DNA of 64,000 nucleotides, taken from positions 21,638,001-21,702,000 of the forward strand of contig CM041465.1 of NCBI GenBank assembly GCA_023213395.1. Direction: 5' to 3'. The notes beneath the pieces were generated by a model that worked only from the letters and a program-made list of their open reading frames with translations, ran no database searches and was not told the origin of the DNA. This DNA comes from Cycas panzhihuaensis (lineage: Eukaryota > Cycadophyta). This document shows, piece by piece, positions 1 through 11,971 of this stretch (position 1 is the stretch's first letter; every line of letters starts with the position of its first letter). The position numbers were made by a program, and so were the translations under genes.

Positions 1-615
1 TGAGGAGAGGTGCCCTGGACGGTCAAAATAGACTCGTCAGGGAGAGAGTCATCAATGGGAATGCCGCTTGTGTTGGGAATGGGGGCATCTTCTAACTGCT
101 CTGCAACTATCATTCCTTTTTTTGACTTCCTATTAATGACTTGAGGGTTAAACTCTTGAAACAGGACAGCCCAACGGCCTGCCCTACCTATCAAGTCTGA
201 ATGAGTAAGTAATTAATGTAAGGGATCAGATTGGATGATCACCTTGGTAGTATTATCGAGCAAGTAATGCCTGAACTTCTTAGTCGCGTGGACCAAGGAG
301 AGACATTCCTTCTCGGTGGGAGGATAATTGAGTTCAGCAGCCATGAGGGTGTAGCTGATAGAATAGATTGCTCTCTCAGTTCCTGAATTGTCCTCATGTG
401 TGAGCATTGCGCCCAAGGATTCATCGATTGCTGAGGTATACAAGATGAAGGGCCTATCGAAATGAGGAGGAGCTAACATAGGAGCAGAAGTGAGAGCTTC
501 CTTGAGTCCTGCAAAGGCTTATTGGGTCTTGTCAGACCAAACAAACGGGGCTTCTTTCTTCAATAGGTTGGTAAAGGGTTTAGCATTTATAATGAAGTCT
601 TCCAAAAAATGCCTA
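1..615 (-). pseudogene. RT-linked RNase H domain (element 1)
   Basis: The minus frame reads FVWSDKTQ at the start, then AFAGLKEALTSAPML, then FILYTSAIDESLGAMLTHED, NYPPTEKECLSLVHATKKFRHYLL and IIQSDPL. This is the RNase H-like domain that follows gypsy reverse transcriptases and removes the RNA template during reverse transcription. The first catalytic Asp is replaced: the usual DAS appears as TSA. The domain ends in LIGRAGRWAVLFQEFNPQV and DDSLPDES, as in Tat elements. In-frame stops occur in the linker (for example after FVWSDKTQ) and near 212. It is a decayed part of the pol polyprotein. Confidence 0.88.
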
Positions 616-699
616 AGGAAACTGAGCCTACCTAAAAATGACTTGATCTGTCATTAGGTTCTAGGAGGCGGCACGTCAAGGATTGCCTTGACTTTGTCC

Positions 700-1290
700 A
701 GATCGATTTAGATTCCTTGCTTTGATATAAGGAAACCTAGGAGTTTACCTAAGGTGACAGCAAAAACGCATTTAAGCGAGTTTAGACTAACATGATACTT
801 ATAGCATCGTGTGAAGATGGCCCACAAGTCAAAGGGATAATGGGCTCTAGTATGTGAGAGACCCATCATATCATCCATGAAGACCTCTAATGTGTTGTTG
901 ATAAGGTCATGGAAAATGAAATGCATGGCCCTTTGATAAATAGCACCTACATTTTTAAGGCCAAAGGGCATTGCCTTGTAGGCAAAGATACCCCATGGTA
1001 TAGTGAAGGCTATCTTATGGTGGTCTTCAGGAGATATTCGGATTTAGTTGTAGCTAGAAAAGTCATCCATTAAGGATATGACTTTGAATCCAGCAGTTCG
1101 ATCGATTATTTGATCGATAAAGGGGAGTGGGAAGTTATCTTTAGGACATGTGTTATTAATGTCATGAAAATCAATGCATATCCAAATGGTCCCATTCTTC
1201 TTGGCAATAGGAACAATGTTTGATACCCACTTAGGGTAATCGATGGAAGAGATAAGTCCTACATCTAAGAGTTTTTCAACCTCCATCTTG
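700..1290 (-). pseudogene. Ty3/gypsy reverse transcriptase (element 1)
   Basis: The N-terminal half (1286-1044) reads MEVEKLLDVGLISSIDYPKW, then VPIAKKNGTIWICIDFHDIN and CPKDNFPLPFIDQIID. The C-terminal half (971-708) contains MPFGLKNVGAIYQRAM and the catalytic loop VFMDDMM, the counterpart of YVDD, so both active-site aspartates are kept. The two halves are separated by at least one stop. The protein would copy the element's RNA into DNA, primed by a host tRNA. Assignment to Ty3/gypsy is secure; assignment to Tat rests on the CPKDxFPLP phrase. Confidence 0.92.
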
Positions 1291-2272
1291 ACAGTGGCTG
1301 AAAGTTTGGGATGAAGAGGATGCTACTTCTAGCACACAGGGTGAGTGCCAGGAATAGTTGTGAGGTTGTGGGTGATGATGGAGGGGTCAATTCCCTTCAT
1401 GTTGAAGTAGTCCCATGCAAAACAACCCAAAATTCCTAGAACAGAAGGGAGTATTCCCTTACTTCATCGGGGGTACATTCTGCCCCTACCTTAATGACCT
1501 TACGCAGGGCAAGGACTATGTCCTGAGTTGCCCCCATACACATGGCATTCCCCTCTTTGAAATAGAGCGGGGTAAGATCAACAGGAGGAGACAGAACAGA
1601 GGATGAGATCGGGTCAGCTAACGTAGACCCAATCACAAGGATCTTTTAGTGGCCAAGCTTATGATGACTAGAAGGTAAGTTGGGCATGGAGCTCGCTAAG
1701 TGCTCCTGCAAGGCCTCATCATCTTCGAAGTAGTCCACCCTATGGATGACTTGACTTTGAATGGACGATGTGCGGGATGAAATAGGAGCAATAGAACTAG
1801 GATGACCTGCAAGTTACCCAACATCCCTAAGGGACTCTAAGGGAGAGTCGAGGAGAGACCCCTCGTAAGAGGTAGGATGGAAACTCTCGATGCCATCACT
1901 TGTGAAAGGTGATGGAAGGGGAGAGCCAGGGATCTGCCAGTCAACACATGCGATGGTATGTGACATGAGAGAGTGATCGGGCTCTACGACAAAAGGGATC
2001 CTAGGTTGAGACCTAGAATGAGAAGAATGTGCCCCACAAGTGCAAAGGAAAGAAACCGGGTGAGGAAAGTCCTCATCCTCACTATGGGACCCATCGTCAC
2101 TAAACATGGTAAGGTATCCATAGCTTCCAATGCTGATGGGGGCAAAATGGGTTAGACCAGAAGAAGAAGATGTGGGATCTTCTTTATGGCTAGAAGAATC
2201 AGGAATACCGATGGAGCAAGCTGAGGCGTGATTAGAAGGGCATGCACTTCCCTTTGTATGGCTATGGCTTGC
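1291..2272 (-). other. protease to RT linker of element 1, decayed
   Basis: Lies inside the pol region between protease and RT. Short open stretches occur on both strands (for example 2107-1814 minus, with an acidic start), but I recognise no domain. The spacing fits the variable linker seen in Tat-type pol polyproteins. Confidence 0.5.
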
Positions 2273-2640
2273 TTAAGTAGATGGTCTAGTTTGTTTCACT
2301 CGTGGTTGCTCGCGGGAGATAACTCTTATTTGTCCATTATGGACAAACTTAAGTTGCCCCCAACGGGTGGAATACACAGCTCCCATTTGGTCAAGCCATG
2401 GTCGACCTAAGAGGAGGTTATAATCAACATCCACATCAAGGACAACAATGTCGGCAAGGATAGTCTTATCCTCAAGGGTGAGAGGTATCGAGACAGATCC
2501 CAAGGGAGTCTTCTCGCTACCATCGTAGCCTTGACATTGCCATGGAACAGGTTCTAAGGTAGAAATACCAAGCTCTTACATGACATGTAAGGGCATGGTA
2601 TTCATAGAAGAACCGTTATCCACGATAGTCCTTCACAATG
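2273..2640 (-). pseudogene. retroviral-type aspartic protease (element 1)
   Basis: In the minus frame, TIVDNGSSMNTMPLHV holds the active-site motif, normally D-S/T-G, here D-N-G. After one stop the frame continues PLGSVSIPLTLEDKTILADI and DYNLLLGRPWLDQMGAV, the flap-to-C-terminal signature (LLGRPWL) of plant gypsy proteases. It sits between gag and RT as expected and would have cleaved the gag-pol polyprotein. The Asn next to the catalytic Asp and the internal stop argue that it is inactive. Confidence 0.88.
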
Positions 2641-3059
2641 TACAATCAGGTGTGTCTATGGTAATGGTGAAAGGGAAGTTCCATTGGTGTTCCCTTCCAC
2701 TAGTTAGGGGAAGATCTTTAGGATTAAAGGATGATGGGTTCATGACTTTAGGTGGTACCTAAAGCATGAACAGGTACGTCATTCAATCCTAAAGCTTCTA
2801 GGAGGAGTGTTTATTGCTTGTGACAGCTTTTCAAGATGTCCATGATGGACATCCCAGCAGCCACAGTATGAAGCTCTTCAACTATGAAAAAAGGCTTGCC
2901 CTTCCCTGTGGGTTGGGTAAGGGCTCTACTAAAGTCAAAGTGACTGGGGCGAATGGGAATGTTCTTGGGAAGTGAAGGTATTTCTGGAGGAATAGCTTCC
3001 GGAGGAGGATTAAGGTATGATGTAGATGTAGAGGCACCAGTCGCCTCTTTAATAGCTTA

Positions 3060-5021
3060 AGACCGAGTTAAGGCATAAAGGGGAGTGGTCTCAAGCATCT
3101 GAGTTACCTTCTTTCCTTTATTATAGGATCGCGAAGGCAAAGGAGTATAGTGATCAGGGGAACGCGAGGAGGATGATAAATCTCATACACCCTTCCCTCT
3201 ATCGTGCGAAGGGTGAGAATCAAGGGATCTACCCTGGTTCTAGTTGTTTCTTTGTTGAGCATTACGATTACGCTCCCCATGTTTGGGGAACATATCCTTA
3301 TGAATGGGTTGATTGAGATTGGTCCTCGAGGCTTGTCTGAGAGATGAATCACATGGCAGGGCGTCACGAGGGTGTTGCACCTGATAACACAAGTCATCAT
3401 GGAAGCACTTCCCATGGATGGAGTACCACTTCTTCTCAAGCGGAGGATCAACTTTCCTCGCTTGAGAAGGTTGGGTAATACCCCCTTTGGGGGGAGTAGC
3501 TTGAGAAGCCTATTGAATTTATTTATTGGAGGTTGGCGATGAAGGGACTTGGAGTTTAAGCTCCTTCATCGTACGCTCAAATGAGCATATGGCAGAAGTA
3601 AGGGGGTCTAAAGTCCTCTCAATCGGGTGAGAAGTAGACCTAGTGCATTACGAGGGTTTAGTTTCCTTAGTTGAGGAAGGTACCTCACGACGTTATGAGG
3701 GCTTAAGAGGCTTCTTGAGTCCGGCTTGGATCTCAATAGCCTCTAACGCTAAGCATTTCATGATCGTAGAGTCGCATGTGGTTGCCTCCATTTTGAGGAC
3801 TTCCACATATACTTCGGGGTGAAGTGCATTAACAAAAAGGTCTCTCTTTAGCTCCTTAGGTAACGTGGCCTTAGTGGAGTGAAGAAGGTCATGGAATCAT
3901 CTCATAAAGTCACGATTCATTTCATCGTGACCTTGTTTTAGTGATAAGAGGGATTTCATTCTGCTCTTAAATGGATAGGCTATATCAAAATAGTTGATGA
4001 ATTCGTCCACCAATTGCTAGAATGAAAAGATAGAGTGGGCAGGGAGGCAATAGAACTATTTAAGGGTATCGCCCTATAAAGATCGTGGAAACAGTTTCAT
4101 TAAAATATGGTCATAAGGCCAGTAGTCTATACACGCCATAGAAAAATTATGCACATATTCAGTTGGGTCTTATGACGAAGTTCTGTCAAATTTGGGAACT
4201 TCAGGAGGGTGAGGCGGAAGATTAGTTCTTAACACCTCAATGGATAGCGGCATTAATCTATAATCCATAAAGGGACGTGCCCTTACATGGGTCGTAGGGT
4301 TGATAACTGACAACGAGCAAGGAATAGATGGGTGTGGTAAACCCATCCCTCCTTAGGGAAACGCCCCTTGTTGGAAGGGGGCTTAAGAATAAATGCCTTG
4401 GAAGGGAGCTAGGTTCCCTTACGAAGGCGTAGTAAAAGAAGCCATGCTGGATGATAGAAATAGGGGATGTGGGACTGGATTCTGCCCATATGGGCCACCT
4501 ATAGGTGATGTAACCCCATACGGGTGTAGCGGGTCCACCCCATAAGCTAGAAGATGGTTCCCCTTACCCTGCCCCCAAGGTTGAGATGCATAACTTGGGG
4601 GTATGTAAAGGGAAGGACCATTTGATAGGTTTTAAACATATGTAGAAGCAGGTCCCATATAGTTAGTGGCAGTAGTACTAGTAGGACCTCTAGGCCTACT
4701 AGGGAATGCATGTGCCACATTTGGGGGTGGCACATTCGCTTGGCTTGGAAAAGGTATGCTAACCCCAAGCTGGGGAAAAGACACACCGCAAATAGGTCCT
4801 GAAGAACTAGGACCATGACTAGGAATAGAGGGTGTGACACTTGTCCCCAAAGTTTGTGTAGAAACAAAGTGGGATGAGTGCACAGGAATAGAAGGATTAC
4901 TTACCATGGGAGGCATAAGTGCGGATGAAGGAGGTGCTCTACCACGCAAAGCTTCTTCAAACCACCTGGGACGTGCTTGAAGGTGAGTCACTCGAAAGTA
5001 CTCACTTATAGCTTCAATCAC
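3060..5021 (-). pseudogene. gag capsid polyprotein (element 1)
   Basis: A long, frameshifted gag begins near 5021 with MIEAISEYFRVTHLQARPRW and a Pro/Ser-rich stretch. The capsid core lies around 4260-3700: DPTEYVHNFSMACIDYWPYD, LMKLFPRSL, FQQLVDEFINYFDIAYPFKS with one base-change stop, and LLSLKQGHDEMNRDFMRQFH. This matches the retrotransposon gag fold of plant Ty3 elements, which packages the RNA. A basic, Ser/Arg-rich tail follows (3450-3100); I do not see an intact CCHC zinc knuckle. Many stops and frame changes show decay. Confidence 0.85.
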
Positions 5022-5670
5022 ATCGGTAGGAGGGGTATCTTCGTAACTATAAGAGGTTGATGGGACCTCAAATGATGGAGACCCCTCAGGGCGCTCCTCA
5101 TAAGAATCACCAATTGAATGGTGAATCTCATGAAGAGGCGAGCCTTCTACTGTATGAGTAGAAGGATAAATGTTGGAGGGATGAGGCTAGTCACTTGGGT
5201 AATAAATGGGATCGTCACCCTCTTCGGTGGATCCCGGAATGGATACGGGAAACCCTTAAGTTCCTGAGACCAAAGTGTCGTAAGCCCAATCAGAATGGTA
5301 GCCCTCCATTATTAAATCAGAATCTGATGATAGAAGGGAGCGATATGAAGGGTCTTCTAACAATGGTGGCAGACCTCACAAATGAGAAATATCACATGTA
5401 ACACCTTTACAAAAGTTGTTAGAAGAGAGCAAAGGGTATGAAGCACACGTTGGGGGCTGCCTAATAGAAAAGAAAGTCAAGAAGATCACCTGAAAGCAAT
5501 AGAACCAATAGGAAGAGTGGCAAGACTAGCTCTTGTGAAACGCATCTACAGGGTGGTCTCCTACGTTTAGTAAGATGTGGCTAGCTAAGATGTAGTTGGG
5601 CTATGAGTGGGATCTAACGGTAAGAAAAACACCACGCAGGGCATCAGTGCACTGAAGCACGGATTCAGGA

Positions 5671-5687
5671 CCTACAGATGGTGCCCA
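5671..5687 (-). promoter_or_regulatory. primer-binding site of element 1
   Basis: On the minus strand TGGGCACCATCTGTAGG lies two bases after an LTR end in CA. It resembles the TGGCGCC-GTCTGTGGG type of site common in Tat-like plant elements, with CG-to-CA changes expected of methylated DNA. It fixes the LTR end at 5690. Confidence 0.65.
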
Positions 5688-7479
5688 CTTGCCTTCGGGC
5701 AATCTTAGGAGAGGCACGCAAGGTGAGGCCTTGGGTCATCCCAAAAGGAGAGGCCCTCCTACCCCTTGGATGGCCAGGAAGAGGAAGAGGGATCCTAAAG
5801 AGTTACGCCTTCTCAAGAGAGGGAGAAGGCAACGTGTGGGTAAATGTGTGTAGTATGGTATCCTACATGTGGGCTAGTTGGGGAAGTGAGGAATGGATAA
5901 CTCACGTCCAAAGAAAACTACCTACATGTGATATAAACAACTATAAGTAAAAAAAGACACACAAATACAAGGATGAGTTCTTTTTCTCTTTTTCGTTTCC
6001 TATATGTTTTACCATGCAAACATATGCATGAAAGAAAAATGCTGTAGGAAAGGATAAAAAAGAAGAAGAAGAATACCTAGAAACGTAGTGTGGTCAGAGT
6101 ATTGCGACCTTTGATTCTTTGCATGCTCTCCCACTCAAACTTGTCACGTAGGTAAGAGACTAGCCGACGACGGTTACCATAAGCGATCAAGGGGCTATCT
6201 TACCTTCCCCAAACATGCAAAAGAAACAAAGCAAAGCAAGGATAGCAAAAAGGAAACAGAGAAATACTACTAACAAGAGGCTAACCTGGCAATGAGTTTA
6301 CCTCGTGCATATTTCTGTTATCACAAAGCCTGCCAATCACAACATGAGAGTTTCTCCCTCTCGGAAGAGGGGATGCCAAATATACCTAATATATGTATAT
6401 GTAAATATAAAAAACTAATATCAAATCAAGCCAAAGAAATGTTGCACACTACTCCAAAACTCTAAGCAAACCACAAGCAAGTAACAGCACCAAACGGTAT
6501 CCAAAATAAAGGAGTTAGCCTTAGAATGGCCAACTGACCCATAAGTATCTCCACGTAGCCTCAAGGGAAGGAAAAATAAAGTGTACTAGTTGTATGGGAT
6601 AGCAAGCAAGAGAGGAAATAGACCAGTAGAATGATATACAAGCACACCCAAGAGATGAAGTGCTATGAGCAGCAAATCGTCTAGTTGGGATGGGCTAAGG
6701 GTCACAGACCAACCGGGAAGGGTTTTGGGGCTTATGTTGTGCCCAAAACTAGCAAGTGCAGGTCTGAAACCAGCATGGCAAGGGGTTGCTAATGCTATTT
6801 CAGATCTAGAAATAGACTCTCAAAATCCCTGGCCCAGCTCCAAGGGAGGCATTAGGTGAAAGAGGAAGGAAGGAAAGGGTCTGGACCCTTAGGGAGAAGG
6901 CCAACAAGGGGGACTGACCCCGCCTTTCTCCCTTCACCCTTCCTTGTGTAACCCTCTTGCACAGCCACCTTGAAGTGGACTTACAGGAGATGAGAGAGGG
7001 AGCACTGTAAAATAGGGACAATGAACAAGTTCTTATAGGATGCAAAGCCAAGAGCAATAAAATAACTGAGAACTATTCAAAAAAGGGGGAGAAAAGTATG
7101 AATCTTAGAGAAAACACTAGAGAGGTACCTTGCAACAGGAAGTAGAAGCTTATTCCTACCAAGAATTAGGAGAAAAAGCCTGTGTTTGACAGGTTTTTTA
7201 GTTTGGCCTGAAGAAGAGGCAACTGTGGGAGCACAATTGAGATCTTGGAACCTTAGAGCTTACTTTGAAGAGTTGCTGTGAGTATTCCTTTCTCCACTAT
7301 GTAAACCTACAAAGAGAGGGCCTGAGCTGCTGGAGTAGGGCCTGAGATGCAGCAGGTGTCCTTATTGAAAGAGCACTAGAGCTAAAGAGTAGGTCTTCTA
7401 GCAGTCCTAGAGAGAGAGCTGTAGTAGTGCAATCCAAAAAATAGATGAAGAAGAGACCTAAATGACTTATATTTTGGGC

Positions 7480-7485
7480 TTTATA
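7480..7485 (-). promoter_or_regulatory. LTR TATA box (copy E)
   Basis: Minus-strand AATATAAAGCCC, about 690 bp into the LTR and downstream of the dyad. Homologous TATAAA-like boxes lie in copies A, B, C and D. Confidence 0.6.
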
Positions 7486-7611
7486 TTCCCCTTAACCCTA
7501 AATAAGCATTTAGGGTTACAGGGAGATGAATAGGCACAGACGCCACATGGCAGTTCCGTGAAAAGGGTGGGAACTGCTACGATTGTTTTTAAAAAATAAT
7601 TTCAAACAGTC

Positions 7612-7672
7612 ACACCATGGCAAACTTCGCAGTACCGCGGTAAATATTGTGGTACCGCTAAGTTTACAGCGG
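7612..7672. other. imperfect dyad in LTR copy E
   Basis: Arms AAACTTCGCAGTACC (7622-7636) and GGTACCGCTAAGTTT (7651-7665) pair with few mismatches, inside weaker outer arms beginning CACC and ending GGTG. Equivalent dyads occur at similar offsets in the other long LTRs. Confidence 0.7.
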
Positions 7673-8240
7673 TGCAGGCCTACAAGCTAGAATTAGGGAA
7701 GAAATAGGGCCTAAAGCCACACAGAGGGTATGTTGAGGCTAGAAAAGGTGGAAATTCTTGTCCAGGTGGTTGACAGGTGGCCAGAAGAGAGGAATGGGTC
7801 TCAATGGGGGGTCCTATCATACTTAGAAAGAGAATCAAAGTAGAGACAGGATGTTATCATAGACGAGACGTGACTAACTGAGGTGCTCGAGGAGCTGTGG
7901 AGATGTTATAAGCAGTTGAGTGCCATATGGAGTGCATGACTCGCTAAGGAATGCCCCCATGGTGGGTCATCATAGGCTGAGTGGTGTGCGGCAGGCACAG
8001 ACAATGTGATCAGGCAAGAAAGTAGTGCGATCACACAAATGATAGGCAAGCATGTGTCAAGCAATACACTAAGCAACCTCGACTAAGCAAAAGTGAGGAT
8101 GGGAGTGAGAAGCATATACCTGAGCTTACCTGAGTTGACTCATCCCAAATCCATTCCCAGTAGCCAGGAAACACAACCCTTTTCTCATAGTTAGTGTAAA
8201 TCTAACCAACCTTTATAACTTGTACACTTAGATATATGCA

Positions 8241-8990
8241 TTCCTATGTCCATCCCTTCTCTCAAATATAAGTGGTACTATATTATTTTCATTGATGATT
8301 TTACCAAGAAAGTATGGGTTGCTTTTCTTGTAAAGAAAGATGAAGTTTTTTCTATGTTTCAAGCTTTCAAGGCCTGTATGGAAAATGAATCTAGATTCTA
8401 GATCAAAATACTCAAGACTAATAATGGTGGTGAGTACACATCCAATAAGTTTGAATCGTACCTATGTCAACATGGAATCAAACATTAGACCACTATTGTA
8501 GGTACACCCCAATAAAATGGAGTTACTGAGCACATGAACATGACCATCATGAACATGGCTCGTGCTATGCTAGTATATAAGAATATCGCTATCTATCTTT
8601 AGCCTAAGGCTATATGGACTGTTGTGTATTACATCAACACTATTAGTCCCTCCAAGCTTGGCCCCTTTTTATATGAAATATGGTATGGACAAACCCCCTT
8701 TATCTCCCACTTCAAAATTTTTGGCTCTACTTATTATGCTCACATTCTAGAGGAAAATAGAAATAAGCTCTAAGATAGAGCCATCAAAGACATCCTTGTA
8801 GGATACCCTATGGACAAAAAGGGGGTACACGGTTTTCATACCTTCATAGTATAAAATCATCATAACTAGAGATGTTATCTTTATAGAGACTGAAGATTAA
8901 TTACTTAGACTTGACTCCAAGATGCCTACATAATGATTTAATGATGATACTAAATTTGATGTCCAAATTCCAAAATTTAGGGGGGGAGAT
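8241..8990 (+). pseudogene. copia integrase core fragment
   Basis: Reads PMSIPSLKYKWYYIIFIDDF, then TKKVWVAFLVKKDEVFSMFQ, TNNGGEYTSNKFESYLCQHG and NGVTEHMNMTIMNMARAML. These are the DDE integrase core motifs of Ty1/copia: the D of FIDDF, the D of LKTDxGGE (here TNNGGE, so Asp to Asn) and the E of NGVxE. Stops interrupt at IKH* and PQ*NG. Integrase inserts the cDNA into the host genome; this one cannot function. The downstream part (8660-8990) is the less conserved linker towards RT. Confidence 0.88.
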
Positions 8991-9305
8991 GCTCAACAGT
9001 TGCTCAAAATCTTAGAATATGATAATAGATCACCTAAGGATACAAGTTGTGACTCCCAGCCAATGTGTATATATTTAGCACCATTATTTACGAACAGCCA
9101 AGTTAACAAAGGCAAATCCATAGCAGAAGGATCATCTTCTCGAACATCTGTGGCTAGCCCATCTTCTCCAATATTGTCAACTTCCTCCATGCTAAACATT
9201 TCACATGATCCTTTTCAGGATTAAAACAAATACCAAGAGGCTGTAGAAATGAAAACCTTATTCCCAACTTGAAGTTTTTGTGAAGCCTAACAGCTACACA
9301 AGGAT

Positions 9306-10240
9306 ATGCGACCAGATGAGGTAGGCAAAATTGGTACTAGAAGTTCCCATAGAGCAAGGATGCATGAATCACTTTCCATTGAGCTTGAATCAACAAAATT
9401 GCACCTTGCTCTTAATAAAGAGCCTATAACATATCAAGAAGTTGTAAAGCATGTAACTTGGAGAAATGCCATGAACAGAGAGTACCAATCTCTTATTAAG
9501 AATGGTACATCAGAGCTTGTTGATATACCATTTAGAAGAAAGGTAGTTCAAAACAAATGGATGTTAAAAAATAAGTACAAATCATATGGCACCCTAGAAA
9601 AATACAAGGTGAGGTTGGTAACAAAAGGATTCACACAAAGGAGAGGCATCAATTACACTGAAATCTTTGTTTTTATAACCAAGTGGCCTACAATCAAAAC
9701 TCTTATAGCCTTGGTTTCTTAATAGGGTTGAAAAATCCACCAACTTGATGGTAAAACTGCATTTCTCAATGGGGACCTTAAAGAAGAAATTTACATGGCT
9801 CAGCTAGAAGGAGACGAGATTATCGGTCAGAAGCATAAGGTTTGCAGCCTTAGAAAGTCCTTGTATGGATTAAAGCAATCCCCTAGTTATTAGTTTACTG
9901 AGTTGTTTGAAAGAATGAGGCAGCTTGGATATGAGGTTTATGACTATCAAGATATTGATGTAACATTATTTATTAAGTGTGCCAAAATGATAAAAGTCAC
10001 TTACCTCTTAATCTTTATGGATGATATGCTAATAACGGGGAATAGTAAATAGGTAATCAATCAGCTGAAGAAGGACCTTACTAAAACTTTTAAATTGTCT
10101 GACTTCAAATTGATGAAATATTACTTAGGAACTAAAGTAACTCAAAAGAATTATAAAATCTTTCTCTCCCAAGAAAAATATATCAACGATCTTCTGATAA
10201 AGTTTTAGTTGGAAGGTGCTCGACTAGTGGATACACCTAT
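9306..10240 (+). pseudogene. copia reverse transcriptase
   Basis: An open stretch (9306-9722) includes WRNAMNREYQSLIKNGTSEL, QNKWMLKNKYKSYGTLEKYK and GFTQRRGINYTEIF. After one stop the frame goes on with QLDGKTAFLNGDLKEEIYM, SLRKSLYGLKQSP and the catalytic LLIFMDDMLITGN, then KYYLGTKVTQ and LSQEKYINDLL. These are the standard copia RT blocks; the DD pair is kept in FMDD, but stops occur at several codons, mostly TAG or TAA in place of Gln or Trp, as expected from C-to-T decay. Confidence 0.92.
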
Positions 10241-10289
10241 GGAACCTAATATTAAACTCTCAATTGATGGTGACACAAGGGAGGCAAAT

Positions 10290-10960
10290 GCAATACTCTA
10301 TAGGTAACTTGTAGGTAGTCTTATCTATACTACTAACACAAGGCTAGATATTACATACTCTGTTAGCATTCTTACAAGATTCATAACAAATCCTAAGTAG
10401 AATCATTGGAAAGCTACAATACGAGTGGTGAGGTACCTAAAGATGACCAACAAATATAGTATGTTGTATGAACCCAATGAAAAATTTAAACTTTATGCAT
10501 ATACATACTCAGACTTTGCCAAAGATAAAGACACAAGAAGATCTACGTCTGGGTATATAACATTTCTTAGAATAGCACCAATATCATGGATATCCAGACG
10601 GTAGAATATAGTTGTATACTCAACTGTTGAAGCTAAATATATTGTTGCTTCTGAGATAAGCAAGGAGGTGACATGGCTTAGAAAATTATTGAATACATTA
10701 AATGCCACCTAAACAAGTTCTACTAGCCAACATATAGGTAATCAATCTACAATCCAAATGGTTAAAAATCCTGTATTTCATAATCATACCAAACATAAGT
10801 ATGAAAGTCCATAGGATTAGAGAATTAGTTCATGATGGCAAAATTCAACTGGAGTACTACCTCATAACAGATCAAGTGGTCAATATCTTCACCAAACCAG
10901 TAAAGAGAGTGAAGTTTGAATAGTTCCAAAAGGAACTCAGCCTTAGGGCCTCTGTCTCTA
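10290..10960 (+). pseudogene. copia RNase H domain
   Basis: Reads LVGSLIYTTNTRLDITYSVS, then VVRYLKMTNKYSMLYEPNEK, the catalytic-type AYTYSDFAKDKDTRRSTSGY, STVEAKYIVASEISKEVTWL, and further on NPVFHNHTKHKYES. These are the ADWAG/TSTSGY, EAEY and HxRTKHI-like blocks of copia RNase H. The first of these (normally SDADWAGD) is SDFAKD, so the domain is altered as well as interrupted by stops. Confidence 0.88.
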
Positions 10961-11387
10961 ACTAATTGAAGGAGATGATAATAGGACCATCATACTCAGT
11001 CTCATTTGTGAAAATCCCTTATGGGTGCATAAGGACAAGAGTATGTCTCTACTCTATCCCATTCGTGAAAACCCCTTGTGGGCATAAAAGGATAAGGGTT
11101 GTATCATTTTAGAAAATTAAAACCTATGAAAACCTGAAAAGGCATGGGGGATGACCAAATGGTATATGGAGACTCACTAGATTTTAGCTATAAAATGCAT
11201 TGTATTGATTGACTATCTAGCTTTATTTAAAGAGCTACCTAAGCTAGGTTAGTAAATTAGAAAATATATGGGTTTTCTTCGCCATAAGGGTTTCCCATAA
11301 AAGTGCCATAGTAGTTTGCTTTGTAAAAATCTCAAATGAAGACCTCATAGGATAGAATAAAATAGGATGAAATGACCTTCTACCATT

Positions 11388-11971
11388 AAGGGGGAGATTG
11401 AAAAGGGTTAATGTCACAAGGTCATTACATTAGTTGATTATTTCTAAAAAGGGTCTTAAGTGAGCTTTAAATTAGATCACTTGAGTGAAATGCACTTTCA
11501 TGTTCATTATGTATAAATTTATTTTACCTAACTCCAATGCTCTCTCTCTTAATATAAAAGTAAAAGCTTAATGGAGGAGGCTCATTTATACCTCCCCATT
11601 TTGTGAGAACTACTTTCTTTCTTTTAAATCTCTCTTGTTCCTATGTTTGTTAGGTGTTTAGTGCATGGAGATGAAGGATAGATCCACGCTTTTTAACATG
11701 TACCTCCTCTTGTCCCAATAGGATATAATGTTCACCAGTAATCATTGATCTTATATATACTATGAGGTCCTAATCACCTTCAATAGCCTGCAGTGCCTTA
11801 GAATGGTCCTCTCCTATCTGGTCATCATCTCTATAAAACTCATCATTGCCATCCTTCTGTTCTTATGGTTATCAACTATAAGAATAGCCTACAAATAATA
11901 AACCATCAATCAAAAACCTATCTGTGCCTCACTACCATGTATCATTCCTCCCTTTGGATGGTTAGAGCCTA
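11388..11971 (+). repeat. polypurine tract and 3' LTR remnant of the copia element
   Basis: AAGGGGGAGATTG at 11388-11400 is the polypurine tract typical of plant copia elements, which primes plus-strand DNA synthesis just before the 3' LTR. The LTR probably begins near 11399. Its end is not visible because gypsy element 2 starts at 11972, and no 5' LTR remains for comparison. Confidence 0.6.

Larger units (their letters stand above)
1..8173 (-). mobile_element. Ty3/gypsy LTR retrotransposon, Tat-like, 5' part (element 1)
   Basis: Reading leftward on the minus strand the order is 5' LTR, primer-binding site, gag, aspartic protease, reverse transcriptase and RNase H, the normal order of a Ty3/gypsy element. 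Integrase and the 3' LTR lie beyond the left window edge. Stops and frameshifts break every domain, so the copy is dead. The RT phrase CPKDNFPLP and the end of the RNase H domain (LIGRAGRW, then DDSLPDES) resemble the Tat lineage. In Tat elements that stretch leads into a second RNase H domain, which would fall just outside the window. Confidence 0.9.
5690..8173 (-). repeat. 5' LTR of element 1 (long-LTR family, copy E)
   Basis: Starts on the minus strand with TGTTTCCTGGCTACTGGG at 8173 and ends in CA at 5690, 2484 bp. It carries an imperfect dyad at 7612-7672, a TATA box at 7480-7485 and a GGGGAAGGTAAG tract near 6210. Copies A, B, C, D, F and G share the start, and A, B and G share the tract at the same offset (about 1.95 kb). 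The sequence just upstream (GAGAAAAGGGTTG) looks like a polypurine tract. Confidence 0.75.
8174..11971 (+). mobile_element. Ty1/copia element, 5'-truncated
   Basis: The plus strand holds the copia order integrase, reverse transcriptase, RNase H, polypurine tract and LTR start. Gag, protease and the N-terminal part of integrase are missing: the sequence begins at the edge of LTR copy E with only about 70 bp before the integrase core. The 3' end is abutted by the LTR of gypsy element 2 at 11972. Frequent stops show a dead copy. Confidence 0.88.

Noticed and set aside
1973-2762. Three plus-strand frames of about 60 codons
   Set aside because: Antisense to the pol region of element 1; no domain.
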